Below, piece after piece: positions 1-9,034 of a stretch of DNA of 64,000 bases. Source of the DNA: Portibacter lacus (lineage in GTDB: Bacteria > Bacteroidota > Bacteroidia > Chitinophagales > Saprospiraceae); assembly GCF_021533215.1 (NCBI RefSeq), contig NZ_JAJNKA010000003.1, positions 62,001 through 126,000 on the forward strand, given 5' to 3'. The first letter of the stretch is position 1. Each line of letters starts with the position of its first letter. The notes under the pieces are model-generated. The model did no database searches and was not told the origin of the DNA. It saw only the letters and a program-made list of their open reading frames with translations. Both the position numbers and the translations under genes were made by a program.

Positions 1-2
1 CT

Positions 3-1478
3 ATCCTGCTCTTCTTCATTTCATGCGGACCACAATCCAGATATACTGATCCACAAGATGCAGATGCTTCTATAATAGAACAGACTAAAACAAGCGAAGT
101 AGATAAACTCATCAGAACGTACGCTGATTATGGTGAATTCAATGGTGCCCTTCTGGTCGCTAATGAAGGAAAAGTGATCTACCAAGAGGGATTCGGATAT
201 GCGAATATGGAGTGGAATATCCCCAACCAATCGGATACAAAATTCAGAATTGGATCCATAACGAAGCAATTCACAGCGATACTTGTATTGAAATTGGTTG
301 CGGAAAACAAATTAGACCTGCATACTCCCATTTCGAACTACCTTTCTGAATATCCAAAAGAAAACGCGGAACAAATCTCCATCCACCACTTGCTTACCCA
401 TTCTTCAGGAATCCCTAATAATTTTGAGTCCACAAAACGGAAAGCATTCAGACCAGACAATTATTCATCCAGGGAGCTTGTAGATGAATTTTCTTCGTTG
501 CCACTTGAATTCGAACCAGGATCTAAATTCTCCTACTGTAATGCTGGCTATAATCTTCTAGGCCATATCGTAGAAGAAATTACCGGCATGAGATATGAAG
601 AAGCCCTACAAAAAGTGATATTCGATCCATTAGAAATGAAAAACACTGGATTCGACAAGCACAGAGCGCAGATTAAGAATAGAGCTTCGGGTTATTTTGA
701 AAGTTTTAAAACTTACTATAATTCGAATTATATAGATATGTCCACGGTATATGCGGCAGGTGCTATGTATTCAACGGTGGAGGATTTATTTCGCTGGGAC
801 CAGGCATTGTATTCGGATAAAATCTTACCAAAAAACTACTTGGATTCCATTTTTATGAAACACATAGAAGATCCAGGATACGGCGGCTACTACGGATACG
901 GATGGAGTATTAAAGATAAACCACTAGGCAATTCAGATGAAGTAGTAGAAACCATCGTTCATGACGGTGTGATAGATGGATTTTGTGCGATCATCACAAG
1001 AATTCCATCTAGAAATTCCGCTATCATTCTATTAAGTAATATCAGAAGAGCGCCTCTTAATGCCATGACGAAAGGAATCATGGGCATTCTTTATAATAAA
1101 CCATATGACGTTCCACGAAGATCAGTAGCATTTGCTTTCTTAGATGCCGTCAATGAAAAAGGACTTGAAAAAGCAATAATTGAGTATAAGCGAATTAAAG
1201 GCGATCCAGATTATTATTTATCGGAAGAGGAAATGAATATTGCGAGTTATAAGTTGCTACAAGCGGATCAACCTGAACATGCAGAAACATTATTGAGACT
1301 AGGAATCGAAGCATTTCCGGAGGCATTTAATTTATATGACAGTCTCGGTGAAGTACTGATGAGCCTTGGAAAAAAACAGGAATCCATTCTAAATTATAAG
1401 AAGTCTATTCAGTCAAATCCAGAAAATGAAAATGGGATTAGGATGTTAGAAAAGTTAGAAGCGGGAATGGAAGAATAA
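3..1478 (+). CDS. Serine hydrolase lipoprotein, class C beta-lactamase/DD-peptidase fold, with C-terminal TPR-like tail (5' end outside window)
   Basis: The frame is open from the first bases of the window, so the start lies upstream; the GTG at 174 is internal. The first residues read as the end of a lipoprotein signal peptide with a lipobox ending in F-I-S-C at about bp 18-29, which predicts an outer-membrane or periplasmic lipoprotein. The class C beta-lactamase triad is visible: SITK (SxxK, bp 255-266), YCN (YxN, near bp 534) and HDG (in place of KTG, near bp 960). The last 100 residues after the hydrolase domain look like a helical TPR pair. In Bacteroidota this family (beta-lactamase-related serine hydrolases) usually consists of peptidases or esterases and not resistance enzymes. 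Substrate unknown. The fold call is firm, the role is not. Confidence 0.88.
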   Translation: MLLFFISCGPQSRYTDPQDADASIIEQTKTSEVDKLIRTYADYGEFNGALLVANEGKVIYQEGFGYANMEWNIPNQSDTKFRIGSITKQFTAILVLKLVAENKLDLHTPISNYLSEYPKENAEQISIHHLLTHSSGIPNNFESTKRKAFRPDNYSSRELVDEFSSLPLEFEPGSKFSYCNAGYNLLGHIVEEITGMRYEEALQKVIFDPLEMKNTGFDKHRAQIKNRASGYFESFKTYYNSNYIDMSTVYAAGAMYSTVEDLFRWDQALYSDKILPKNYLDSIFMKHIEDPGYGGYYGYGWSIKDKPLGNSDEVVETIVHDGVIDGFCAIITRIPSRNSAIILLSNIRRAPLNAMTKGIMGILYNKPYDVPRRSVAFAFLDAVNEKGLEKAIIEYKRIKGDPDYYLSEEEMNIASYKLLQADQPEHAETLLRLGIEAFPEAFNLYDSLGEVLMSLGKKQESILNYKKSIQSNPENENGIRMLEKLEAGMEE

Positions 1479-1648
1479 ATATTTAATTAAAAATGATTTT
1501 CTTATTTATAGGTATTTGTTAGACCAACAGTGTCTCTAGTTTATAAAGTATATGCTAAATCATATTAAATATAATTGCATATGTTAAAATTACATTTTAT
1601 TTTGTTATCATTGCAGCGCAATATATAATAACTAAAACCTTTAACACC

Positions 1649-2347
1649 ATGAATTACAATTTCCGATTATTAAGTTTCGTGTTCGTATTTCTTTGCTCTT
1701 TTTTAGTGATCTCTGAAGGGATCGCACAAACCGACACCGGAATGACAGATGGTAATATTGTCGTAAATCCCATGAGACCTTCAGCTCTTATGCCACCTAT
1801 GCAATCTTTTACTTTCTCAGGAACGATAACTGCAGCATCACCAACAAAATCAGCGCGATTAAACAGAAATGCAGTAGCCTCTACTTGCGAAGTTCCTAAA
1901 ATTTGTGATATTTTCTCAACAGATGCTTTTCCATATAATCAACATTCCTTTACAAATCCAAGTAGTGAGTCCGTTTGTATAGAAGTAATACTATCAACTT
2001 TATGTACAGAAGGAAATGTTGGATTCGACATATATGATGGTTCATTTGATCCGAGTAATATTTGTACAAATTATTTAGCAGATCCAGGGCTTTCATCAGG
2101 AGTACCTGCAGTAGATGTTATGCTATCCTATGAATTGGCTCCATCTCAGACAATAGTAATTGTAGTCTTTGATGTTAATCAAGCTACTTGTGAAATAGGA
2201 GGTGGATATGAATTAGCTATAAATGGCATGTTCCCTGCAGCTGTTCCGACATTAGGACAATGGGGACTTATCATATTAGGAATACTATTAGCGATATTCG
2301 GAGTGGTTGCTATAAAGTCTAGACAGTTTACATTTAATAAAGCGTAG
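1649..2347 (+). CDS. Exported surface protein with IPTL-CTERM sorting signal
   Basis: 232 residues. A clear signal peptide (about residues 1-27, ending in E-G-I-A-Q) is followed by a short Cys-containing domain (Cys at about 80, 86, 109, 117) of beta-strand character. The C-terminus has the IPTL-CTERM layout: a VPTLGQWG motif near residue 201, a hydrophobic stretch, then a short basic tail (K-S-R-Q). IPTL-CTERM is a known tripartite C-terminal sorting signal, thought to be processed by a dedicated transpeptidase-like enzyme; no such enzyme is in this window. The middle domain resembles the Cys-rich domains of Bacteroidota surface proteins, but I recognise no catalytic motif. It is transcribed alone, with 170 bp upstream. 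Confidence 0.82.
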   Translation: MNYNFRLLSFVFVFLCSFLVISEGIAQTDTGMTDGNIVVNPMRPSALMPPMQSFTFSGTITAASPTKSARLNRNAVASTCEVPKICDIFSTDAFPYNQHSFTNPSSESVCIEVILSTLCTEGNVGFDIYDGSFDPSNICTNYLADPGLSSGVPAVDVMLSYELAPSQTIVIVVFDVNQATCEIGGGYELAINGMFPAAVPTLGQWGLIILGILLAIFGVVAIKSRQFTFNKA

Positions 2348-2363
2348 CCAATTCAATTATAAT

Positions 2364-2590
2364 TCAATTTCGCTTTAGATTGGTTTTGTAAAGAAAAACT
2401 TGATATTCCCAAGCCCATTCAAACCATTCATTTTTCATTCTTTGGGCGATCTCAGGATAATTTAAGCTTTGATCATTTGATTCAACTGGATCCGTTTCTA
2501 AGTTATATAAGGACCAATGTTTACTTTGCTTTGAGTAGACCAATTTCTTTCCTCGCCTTTATAAGTGCTACTTTTTGCGTTGAATGTATG
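2364..2590 (-). pseudogene. Sulfatase 3'-end relic (frameshifted)
   Basis: On the minus strand, about 59 codons read as a typical sulfatase C-terminus: the pattern W-S-L-Y-N-L-E-T-D-P-x-E-x-N-D near bp 2480-2530, then Y-P-E-I-A and W-x-E-W-A, ending in TGA at 2364-2366. Upstream the reading frame hits a stop at about bp 2560; removing one A from an AAA run restores a continuous family-like segment (A-L-I-R-R-G-K-K-L-V-Y). No N-terminal part with the catalytic CxPxR motif is present. This is a decayed fragment, not a gene. The remaining 315 bp up to 2905 show no gene and nothing else I can name. The nearest intact sulfatases are at 9035 and 10588. Confidence 0.75.
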
Positions 2591-2905
2591 TTTAAAATAC
2601 TTTACCATGCGTTCAAAGAACCCTATAAATACTCGATCAAGGCTATTTCGTAGAATAAAAGAGCAGATTTCAGCTTAAACATTCTCAATTATTCCTTATC
2701 AATTTAATTGCTCAAAACTATTTTTTAATTTCATCAAGCAAGTAAGTTTTTCTATTCATCTCATTCTGAAAAATTAAACTTTTAGCTTTCTAGATTGCTA
2801 TGATGACATGAATACATATATTTAAATTGCTAAAAATACCTCCATAAATTCGAAACGTATTTCAACAAAATTTTAATTTTAGAATCTGAAACAAGTGAAA
2901 TAAAA

Positions 2906-4213
2906 ATGAGCAAAACACTTAAAGATATTCTAGGAAAGGGATTTGAATATATTAGAGTAGAAGGTTTTAATACAAAGAATCCTAAAATCTTCATTGAGGA
3001 TGGGAAAATTAAAAAATGCATCCAGGCCGTTAAAGCTTTAGATATTCAGATCGTTTACTGCTCAACAGACAATATTGACTATCTGACTGATCCAGCATTT
3101 CTTCAAACTAAAAAACTTTCGCTATCCTCTTACAACCTGAAAAGTATCTCACCTATTTTCCAACTTAAGAAGCTAACCAACCTTAGTTTTAACGGTGAAA
3201 TACAGGAAGAGGTGGATTTTAGTAATTTTAAGAAATTAACGACATTATATTGTGACATGCCCAAGCACTATACGAATTTAAGCGCTTTGACCAAGTTAAA
3301 AGATGTTACAATAACCAATTATCTCAAAAGTGACCTTTCAGAATTCACACCTCTTGTTCAGATTAAAAAACTAAGTCTATATAACACGGAAATTGAAAAG
3401 TTGAATGGTATTACGAATCTTAATAAATTAACTTCATTAAAGATTCATCATGCTCTAAAATTGAAATCTATTAAAGAACTTGAAACTTTAAAAGACAGTC
3501 TTACGCATCTCGAAATTCATTTTTCAAATATATCTGACTTATCACCCATTGGAACATTGGTTCACTTAAAAAAACTGAGTCTCAGAGCTCTGAAGGATGT
3601 TGGTGATCTTTCATTTATTTCGAATTGTACAGCACTTCAAGAATTAGGATTGAATCAACTAAAAGATGTGGATTCCCTTGATTTTTTATCTGGCTTGACC
3701 AACTTCAAATCTTTACAAATCTACCCTTGGGCCGTTAGTGTAAAGGATGGATCTTACCTGCCACTCACTCAGAAACTTAATGAAATGGGTAAACTTTTTC
3801 AGCTGTTACAATGGGAAGAAGTCTATAAACATTTAGATGATGATGGGAAGAAAGAATATCATGAATTTCATGACATTAGTAAACTAGACTTTATCAAACG
3901 TGAATTTCACTTTCATGTATACGAAAACTTCTCTCCTCCTTATACTAAGGAAAACTGCGATTTGGTAGATCAAGTGATTTATGGTCTAATTGATAATCTA
4001 GAAAAGGATCCCGATTTATCCAAAAAAGAGAAAGTCGACCTAATTAAAGAATCTGTTCTCAAACTCAATGAAATAGATGAGCAGATTACCGGTTTTATAG
4101 AAACAGGAGAACGTGAATACCTATGTGATGTTCTAGATGAAATAGCCCTGGCAGTTGACATTAACATAGAAGAATATGAGGATGGGATTGCAAGTGAATG
4201 GAGAGAATGGTAG
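2906..4213 (+). CDS. Cytosolic leucine-rich-repeat protein with acidic C-terminal domain
   Basis: 435 residues with no signal peptide or membrane segment. Residues about 65-275 form seven to nine irregular LRR units (for example L-x-x-L-x-L-x-x-x-x-I and L-S-P-I-x-x-L-x-x-L-K-K-L-S-L), the internalin-like spacing. The remaining 160 residues are a charged, helical domain rich in Asp and Glu that I do not recognise. Cytosolic LRR proteins of this size are often protein-binding partners or immunity-type proteins, but nothing nearby shows a toxin partner. The ATG has an A-rich leader and no Shine-Dalgarno, as usual in Bacteroidota. The following small gene begins 44 bp after the stop. Confidence 0.75.
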   Translation: MSKTLKDILGKGFEYIRVEGFNTKNPKIFIEDGKIKKCIQAVKALDIQIVYCSTDNIDYLTDPAFLQTKKLSLSSYNLKSISPIFQLKKLTNLSFNGEIQEEVDFSNFKKLTTLYCDMPKHYTNLSALTKLKDVTITNYLKSDLSEFTPLVQIKKLSLYNTEIEKLNGITNLNKLTSLKIHHALKLKSIKELETLKDSLTHLEIHFSNISDLSPIGTLVHLKKLSLRALKDVGDLSFISNCTALQELGLNQLKDVDSLDFLSGLTNFKSLQIYPWAVSVKDGSYLPLTQKLNEMGKLFQLLQWEEVYKHLDDDGKKEYHEFHDISKLDFIKREFHFHVYENFSPPYTKENCDLVDQVIYGLIDNLEKDPDLSKKEKVDLIKESVLKLNEIDEQITGFIETGEREYLCDVLDEIALAVDINIEEYEDGIASEWREW

Positions 4214-4257
4214 TGCTAGCTTGGCATAATTTATTTATAATTGACAAAAAATTTAAC

Positions 4258-4611
4258 ATGAAGACATTGCACGAGATTCATCAGCATAAAGAAAACTTTG
4301 AACTGATCGAAATGATAGAATCTCCTGAACATTATACCCCAGAATGTATCGAAGTGATTCACGAAATATTGAATTCGCGGGACATTAACAATAAAGAGAA
4401 AGCTAAAATCATAAAGCAAATAAATGAAGATAAGGCTAGAAAAAAATTACTCAACCAGAATCTTTCTGAAGAAGAAATCATCTTGCATAAAAGCCAATTT
4501 CTAGATAAAAAGCAAATAAAAAATATCTACATTAAGCAGTTGAAACTAATCATGAAAGAGCAAAAAGGTTTTAGATTTGACGTTTGGTCTTATGTAATTG
4601 GTGCTTACTAA
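4258..4611 (+). CDS. Hypothetical small charged protein
   Basis: About 117 residues, very rich in Lys, Glu and Ile, predicted entirely helical, with no signal peptide and no motif I recognise. A longer reading from the ATG at 4198 would overlap the LRR gene's end by 16 bp and adds a non-native-looking leader; I prefer the ATG at 4258 (M-K-T-L-H-E-I), which follows an A/T-rich leader. It lies close behind the LRR gene on the same strand and may be co-transcribed. Function unknown. Confidence 0.6.
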   Translation: MKTLHEIHQHKENFELIEMIESPEHYTPECIEVIHEILNSRDINNKEKAKIIKQINEDKARKKLLNQNLSEEEIILHKSQFLDKKQIKNIYIKQLKLIMKEQKGFRFDVWSYVIGAY

Positions 4612-4662
4612 ACCAAATTTAAAGCCGCCGAAATGCTCGGTGGTAAAAAGAACCTAACGTAA

Positions 4663-5376
4663 ATGAGTTTTCTGAAAGCAGAATGGCGAAAACTAGCCAT
4701 TGCGAATTACAAGATCGATCCTACTCTTCTCGAAGAATATCTTCCAGCAGGCACTGAGCTAGATTTTTGGGAAGGGAATTGTTACGTGAGTTTGATCGGC
4801 TTTATGTTTCTGGATACACGAATACTGGGGTTTCGCATTCCTTTTCACACAAATTTTGAAGAAGTAAATCTAAGATTTTATGTGAAGCGTTATGAAAACA
4901 AGGCATGGAAAAGAGGTGTTGTTTTTATAAAGGAAATGGTTCCAAAATTCGCGCTAACTTTCGTGGCGAACACCATCTATAAGGAAAATTATGTAACCCT
5001 TCCGATGAAGCACCGCTGGGAAAAGTCTGAGAAAAGCAACATCGTAGAATATCAATGGAAAAAAGATCATTCTTGGCAAAAAATTAAAATAATTGCCGAC
5101 CTTGAGCCTAGTGAAATAATCCCAGATAGTGAAACGGAATTCATTACAGAGCATTATTGGGGATATGCTAAAGTAGATAGCAACACAACGAATGAATATG
5201 AAGTGACTCACCCCAAGTGGCTCGCTTACAAAGTCATAGACTTCGATATTTCAGTAAATTTCGAATCCGTTTATGGTGAGAAATTTGCCATGTTAAATGG
5301 CAGAGAAGCAGATTCGGTGATGTTAGCTGAAGGTTCTGAAATTACCGTTGAAAACAAGAAAAAACTAAAATTTTGA
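4663..5376 (+). CDS. DUF2071 (YqjF-like) protein
   Basis: 237 residues, the usual length for DUF2071. Family features seen: an N-terminal helix with W-R-K-L, the segment L-P-A-G-T-E-L-D next to a Y-V-S-L-I-G-F-M-F strand, N-F-x-E-V-N-L-R-F-Y-V, and a V-F-I-K-E strand, all part of the acetoacetate-decarboxylase-like barrel of the family. No biochemical role is established for it. The next gene overlaps its stop by 4 bp, so the two are translationally coupled. Confidence 0.8.
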   Translation: MSFLKAEWRKLAIANYKIDPTLLEEYLPAGTELDFWEGNCYVSLIGFMFLDTRILGFRIPFHTNFEEVNLRFYVKRYENKAWKRGVVFIKEMVPKFALTFVANTIYKENYVTLPMKHRWEKSEKSNIVEYQWKKDHSWQKIKIIADLEPSEIIPDSETEFITEHYWGYAKVDSNTTNEYEVTHPKWLAYKVIDFDISVNFESVYGEKFAMLNGREADSVMLAEGSEITVENKKKLKF

Positions 5377-5804
5377 GTGAGATAAATGTAAAAAGCGACC
5401 CATCCGTAAAGGAGAAATTTGAGAATTATCCTGAACACATCAGACCCAAAATGGAGAATTTGAGAAGGATCGTGCTAGAAACTGCTCAAGAAATAGAAAC
5501 GATTAAGGATGTGGAAGAAACACTAAAGTGGGGAGAACCTAGCTACCTTGTAAAGAAAGGAAGTACTGTTCGCATGGATTATAAAGAGAAAAAACCGGAT
5601 CAATATGCTGTTTATTTCAAGTGTACGAGTCTAATCGTACCAACGATCAAGGAGATCTATGGCGACTTGTTCAATTATGAAACAACAAGAGCGATCGTAT
5701 TTGGATTAGACGAGGAGGTTCCTGAGGAAGCATTGAAAACTTGCATCGGTTTTGCACTGAAATATCATACTATTAAACATCTTCCTTTACTTGGTGAGAT
5801 ATAA
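5373..5804 (+). CDS. DUF1801 (YdhG-like) protein
   Basis: 143 residues with the DUF1801 core: an early Y-P-E-x-I-R segment, L-K-W-G-E-P-S-Y at about residue 50, and I-x-F-G-L-D-E-x-V-P near the end. The family is small, cytosolic and of unproven function. The start is a TTG overlapping the stop of the upstream DUF2071 gene (TTGA); no ATG lies earlier in frame and the next internal ATG would remove the first conserved helix. It sits in a two-gene operon with the upstream gene and converges on the YhhN gene ten bases away. Confidence 0.78.
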   Translation: MSEINVKSDPSVKEKFENYPEHIRPKMENLRRIVLETAQEIETIKDVEETLKWGEPSYLVKKGSTVRMDYKEKKPDQYAVYFKCTSLIVPTIKEIYGDLFNYETTRAIVFGLDEEVPEEALKTCIGFALKYHTIKHLPLLGEI

Positions 5805-5813
5805 TTTATTTAT

Positions 5814-6491
5814 TTAGGTCAATGTTTGACTTGAAACTAATTGCTTTTCACTGATTAAACAGGCAGCATTAGCAAGCAATACAATTGCTAACCAGTAAGA
5901 AGCCAAAATTACCAAAGGTGCCATTTCAAATGCGAACTTAAACTTATTCAATGCAATCATAGCATCTGAGAAAATAAAGCAAGCTGCTCCGATCGCCATA
6001 ATTTTAAATACAAATTCCTTCCGCTTTAAAAACAAGCTCGTACTCTGCCAACCCATCGTTAATATAAAAAGAACATAAGCAAAAACGGGAATCGCCATCG
6101 CTCCTAAACCACTATAAATAAAAGCATAGTAACCAATTCCAAAGGCAAGAAAACCTAGCATTACTGGAATATTAAAATTGAACTTATCCAAGGTTACAAA
6201 ACTCCAAGTGAATAGAACATGAGCGATAAGAAAAGACCCAAGACCCAATACAAATCTGCTATCCTCTAATAAGAATACATCACCTATTAAGCAAAAAACC
6301 AATGCAATAATGGTTAAATTCCTATATTTCCCAAAGACTTTGTTACCATGTAAGATTGGAATTAAAAGTACGAGAATAGTTGTAATGGGTTTGAATATGA
6401 CGTACAGATTATGATTGTTGGTTAGATCAAGATATATAGATACCGCCGCACTAATGAACACCAATATATTGAGCAATCTTCTTGAAATCAT
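5814..6491 (-). CDS. YhhN family membrane protein (lysoplasmalogenase-like)
   Basis: 225 residues with about eight hydrophobic segments. Family marks: K-P-I-T-T near residue 35 and C-L-I-G-D-V-F-L-L-E near residue 70, the conserved Asp region, then F-I-x-S-D-A near residue 175. The YhhN/TMEM86 family includes lysoplasmalogenases that cleave the vinyl-ether bond of lysoplasmalogens; the activity here is inferred from the family only. It ends ten bases from the convergent DUF1801 gene, and its last codons contain a copy of the AGGTCAATGTT motif described in the findings. The upstream T9SS gene is on the same strand 10 bp away, so they may share a transcript. Confidence 0.82.
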   Translation of the reverse strand: MISRRLLNILVFISAAVSIYLDLTNNHNLYVIFKPITTILVLLIPILHGNKVFGKYRNLTIIALVFCLIGDVFLLEDSRFVLGLGSFLIAHVLFTWSFVTLDKFNFNIPVMLGFLAFGIGYYAFIYSGLGAMAIPVFAYVLFILTMGWQSTSLFLKRKEFVFKIMAIGAACFIFSDAMIALNKFKFAFEMAPLVILASYWLAIVLLANAACLISEKQLVSSQTLT

Positions 6492-6501
6492 CCTATGGAA
6501 T

Positions 6502-8085
6502 CTAAAGTTTCACAAATTTATCAATGTATAATTTTTTATCCTGATCTACAATTTCCAGGATGTATATTCCTGCCGGTAGTGAAGATACATCCATCTTGCT
6601 CCCATATCTTTGCATTTCAGTACTAATAACTTTGCCACTTATATTCAGCACCCTAACCTTACTTGTTTCTGGTATTCCATCGAAGGTTAAAACATCAGCA
6701 GTAGGATTTGGATAAATCTTCACCTTTTGTGCAAATGAGGATGCATCTGCAGATAGCACTAACTTGCATGTAGAATTGTTAGAAAAGTCTGCGTCCACTT
6801 CACCGTCTACTGCAATTGCATAGAGACAAAGTTCATTGTATTTCCTGTATGCTTTATATAAAGTATCTATCGTTATCTGACCGCCCGGCTCTAAATTTAG
6901 GTTCTTCAGTTTAATTTGTAGCTGAGCATATGCACAATTAAAACCATGCATTCTGTTAGAGAGCACGAAAATCTCATCGACCTTTTTATCCGATAAATTT
7001 GTGATACCAAATTGAAGTTCATAATGATAATATATTTCATAAACTAACGTCCCATCTAATTGCTCATGTACTTCGAAAGTATCTGGGATCTGAACGATTT
7101 CATTAAGGTCAATTGAAACGTCTTTTTCAGATGGAGACGGATTACTAATATTCTCAAAAATCCCATTTGTCAATTTTTCACCTTCTGTAGTTTGATGCCC
7201 ATAAATATATACTGATGAGCCATTCGTAATTAATCTATTAAAATCCTGAACAGCATTGTCTTCTACAAATACTTTCTCCTCTACATTGTTTTCATCAATT
7301 TTATAAACGCTTGATTGCTCTTCTAATACTGATAAAATGAAAAGATCATTCTTAAAAACTAAAATATCTTCGATGGTTCCGCCCTTTTCAAATGCAATTG
7401 TAGAGCTCAAATTTAACCCACCATCATATATTTCTATTCTATCTTCTAAGCCAATATAAATACTTTCATTATCAATAAAGTAAGTCTTAATCGATTCAAC
7501 TAAATCAACACTTCCGTTCTTTTCTCCATTTCCATCTATAAGGTAAAATCCATTTTTACTGAACCCCAAAACATGATTATCGTGGGCTTCTATGCTTTCT
7601 AAACTTAATTCAGTAACTACCTCAGAAAACAATCCTCCTTCAAAATCGTAAAACTTAAGCTTATCATCCTCCGTCAAGATGGCAATTAAACTATCCTGAA
7701 AAATAGAGAAGTCTTTAAAATCTAAAATGCCATCTATAGTTTTCTTTTCTACAAACTTATCTTCATTGTGGTAAGAAAGGGAGACAAAATTAGGCCCTAC
7801 ATCATCTGCTTGTCGGTTAACACTTAGAGCAGCCCATTTTGATTCGTTCTTTTTCAATCTTGCCTTTAGGGTAAAACCATAGCCTGCTATGAATGAAGGA
7901 CTTTCTAAATGATTGATTAAACTACCTTCCATACAAGTCCCCACAATCCAAAAACTATAAATTGAATTTTCAAAACTAATCATGTCTTCAATGATCAATG
8001 GTTCACCAAAATCAAAGATAGATTGTGATGAAAGTGGTGAAAAGGCAAAAAGAAAAATAATCGGAAATAGCTTAATAAGTTTCAT
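6502..8085 (-). CDS. T9SS-secreted protein with C-terminal type A sorting domain
   Basis: About 527 residues. I use the ATG at 8085, which begins a proper signal peptide (M-K-L-I-K-L-F-P-I, cleavage near S-S-Q-S); the longer reading to 8127 adds a leader with no signal character. The middle resembles a beta-propeller-like or repeat-strand protein with many short D-rich strands and no catalytic motif I recognise; it carries a C-rich piece (C-A-Y-A and similar). The last 75 residues form the type A T9SS sorting domain: Y-P-N-P at the start, then V-R-V-L-N-I-S-G-K and S-S-L-P-A-G-I-Y-I-L-E-I. Such cargo is carried across the outer membrane and anchored or released. Confidence 0.85.
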   Translation of the reverse strand: MKLIKLFPIIFLFAFSPLSSQSIFDFGEPLIIEDMISFENSIYSFWIVGTCMEGSLINHLESPSFIAGYGFTLKARLKKNESKWAALSVNRQADDVGPNFVSLSYHNEDKFVEKKTIDGILDFKDFSIFQDSLIAILTEDDKLKFYDFEGGLFSEVVTELSLESIEAHDNHVLGFSKNGFYLIDGNGEKNGSVDLVESIKTYFIDNESIYIGLEDRIEIYDGGLNLSSTIAFEKGGTIEDILVFKNDLFILSVLEEQSSVYKIDENNVEEKVFVEDNAVQDFNRLITNGSSVYIYGHQTTEGEKLTNGIFENISNPSPSEKDVSIDLNEIVQIPDTFEVHEQLDGTLVYEIYYHYELQFGITNLSDKKVDEIFVLSNRMHGFNCAYAQLQIKLKNLNLEPGGQITIDTLYKAYRKYNELCLYAIAVDGEVDADFSNNSTCKLVLSADASSFAQKVKIYPNPTADVLTFDGIPETSKVRVLNISGKVISTEMQRYGSKMDVSSLPAGIYILEIVDQDKKLYIDKFVKL

Positions 8086-8168
8086 GGTATTGGATTTATG
8101 ATACTTAAAATAGTAAATAATCCACACAATTTCAACTCGTTACTACTAAGTTAAAGGAAGCAATAAAT

Positions 8169-8315
8169 AACGTAGAAATGCATGAATAATCCATGGGCAT
8201 AAGTGGATACCTCTAAATTTCTATAGAGGAAGGCGCAACAATCATACGAGTAGGAACCGCTATTTTTGGAAAAAGATTTCACCCAGACAGCTACTATTGG
8301 AATGAAAAGAAGTAA
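8169..8315 (+). pseudogene. Relic of a YggS/PLPBP pyridoxal-phosphate-binding protein, C-terminus only
   Basis: Between two minus-strand genes, the plus strand encodes the family C-terminus: S-M-G-I-S-G (family S-M-G-M-S-x-D), then E-E-G-A-T-I-I-R-V-G-T-A-I-F-G-K-R, ending with a short tail and TAA at 8313-8315. In-frame stops interrupt it at 8187 and 8214. No N-terminal part with the lysine-bearing half is present. This is a decayed C-terminal fragment in a 248-bp gap. Whether an intact copy exists elsewhere in the genome cannot be told from here. Confidence 0.78.
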
Positions 8316-8333
8316 TTAAATAACTGGGACAAC

Positions 8334-8822
8334 TTAACTGCTCCTTGCCATTTGCCTTCTTAGAAACTTAACCCAAGCACTCCATTCCGACTTCTTATTC
8401 CCACCAGTGAAGTTGTTTTCTAATTTATCAAATGCATCTTCTAGCAATGCATCATGCAAAGATCGAATTCCGAAAATCCACAGCCAAGTTCCCTTGCCGG
8501 AAGTATTAATATCTATCGTATGACTAATTTCTGTTTTGCCATTGCCCAAATCTTTTAATTCCAATTTATGGATACCGTTGAATCCTTTGGGTCTAGTGAA
8601 TTGAAATTGAATAATCTCAGATGGTTGATATTTTTCTACGGTGTATCTAATCGGTCCATGACCTCCTTTCTCCCCTACTCCGATTCCGTTCTTAAATTTC
8701 ATCGCTGGCCAGTGCTCATTGGGCCATATTTTATCAGCAGGTGTTGAAACGGTGGCCACAGCTTCTGCAACCTTTTCGATCGGTTCGTTAATCGTACGTC
8801 GGTGAATGTTTAAGACTTTCAT
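8334..8822 (-). CDS. SRPBCC (START-like) domain protein
   Basis: 162 residues with the layout of SRPBCC proteins: an N-terminal strand (M-K-V-L-N-I-H-R-R-T-I) with I-x-x-P-I-E-K-V typical of the first helix, a V-G-E-K-G-G-H-G-P-I-R-Y-T-V region, and the strand pair L-E-L-K-D-L-G and T-E-I-S-H-T-I-D. The C-terminal helix is amphipathic. This fold binds hydrophobic ligands; the substrate is unknown. A possible -7 element (TATCTTTG read on the minus strand) is at 8882-8889, but its -33 spacing is poor, so I do not list it. The gene stands alone. Confidence 0.72.
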   Translation of the reverse strand: MKVLNIHRRTINEPIEKVAEAVATVSTPADKIWPNEHWPAMKFKNGIGVGEKGGHGPIRYTVEKYQPSEIIQFQFTRPKGFNGIHKLELKDLGNGKTEISHTIDINTSGKGTWLWIFGIRSLHDALLEDAFDKLENNFTGGNKKSEWSAWVKFLRRQMARSS

Positions 8823-9034
8823 GACTGCTTGTATTAAAATTAAGTACCGATCTAGTTTTAGTGTAAGTTCGACCTTTACTTCAAAGATAATACATTAATG
8901 TGTACCAAATGTTTTCGCTCTCACATCAAATTAATCATATACTTTTACTAGCTTTAGTATCCATACTGTTTTCATTTTTAGTACGCCTGAAATCAAGTTA
9001 AAAAAAAGCAAAGCATCAACACACAAACATTTAG

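Noticed and set aside
174-269. GTG at 174 as start of the beta-lactamase-like gene
   Set aside because: The frame is open upstream to the window edge and encodes the lipoprotein signal and first core strand, so the gene begins outside the window.
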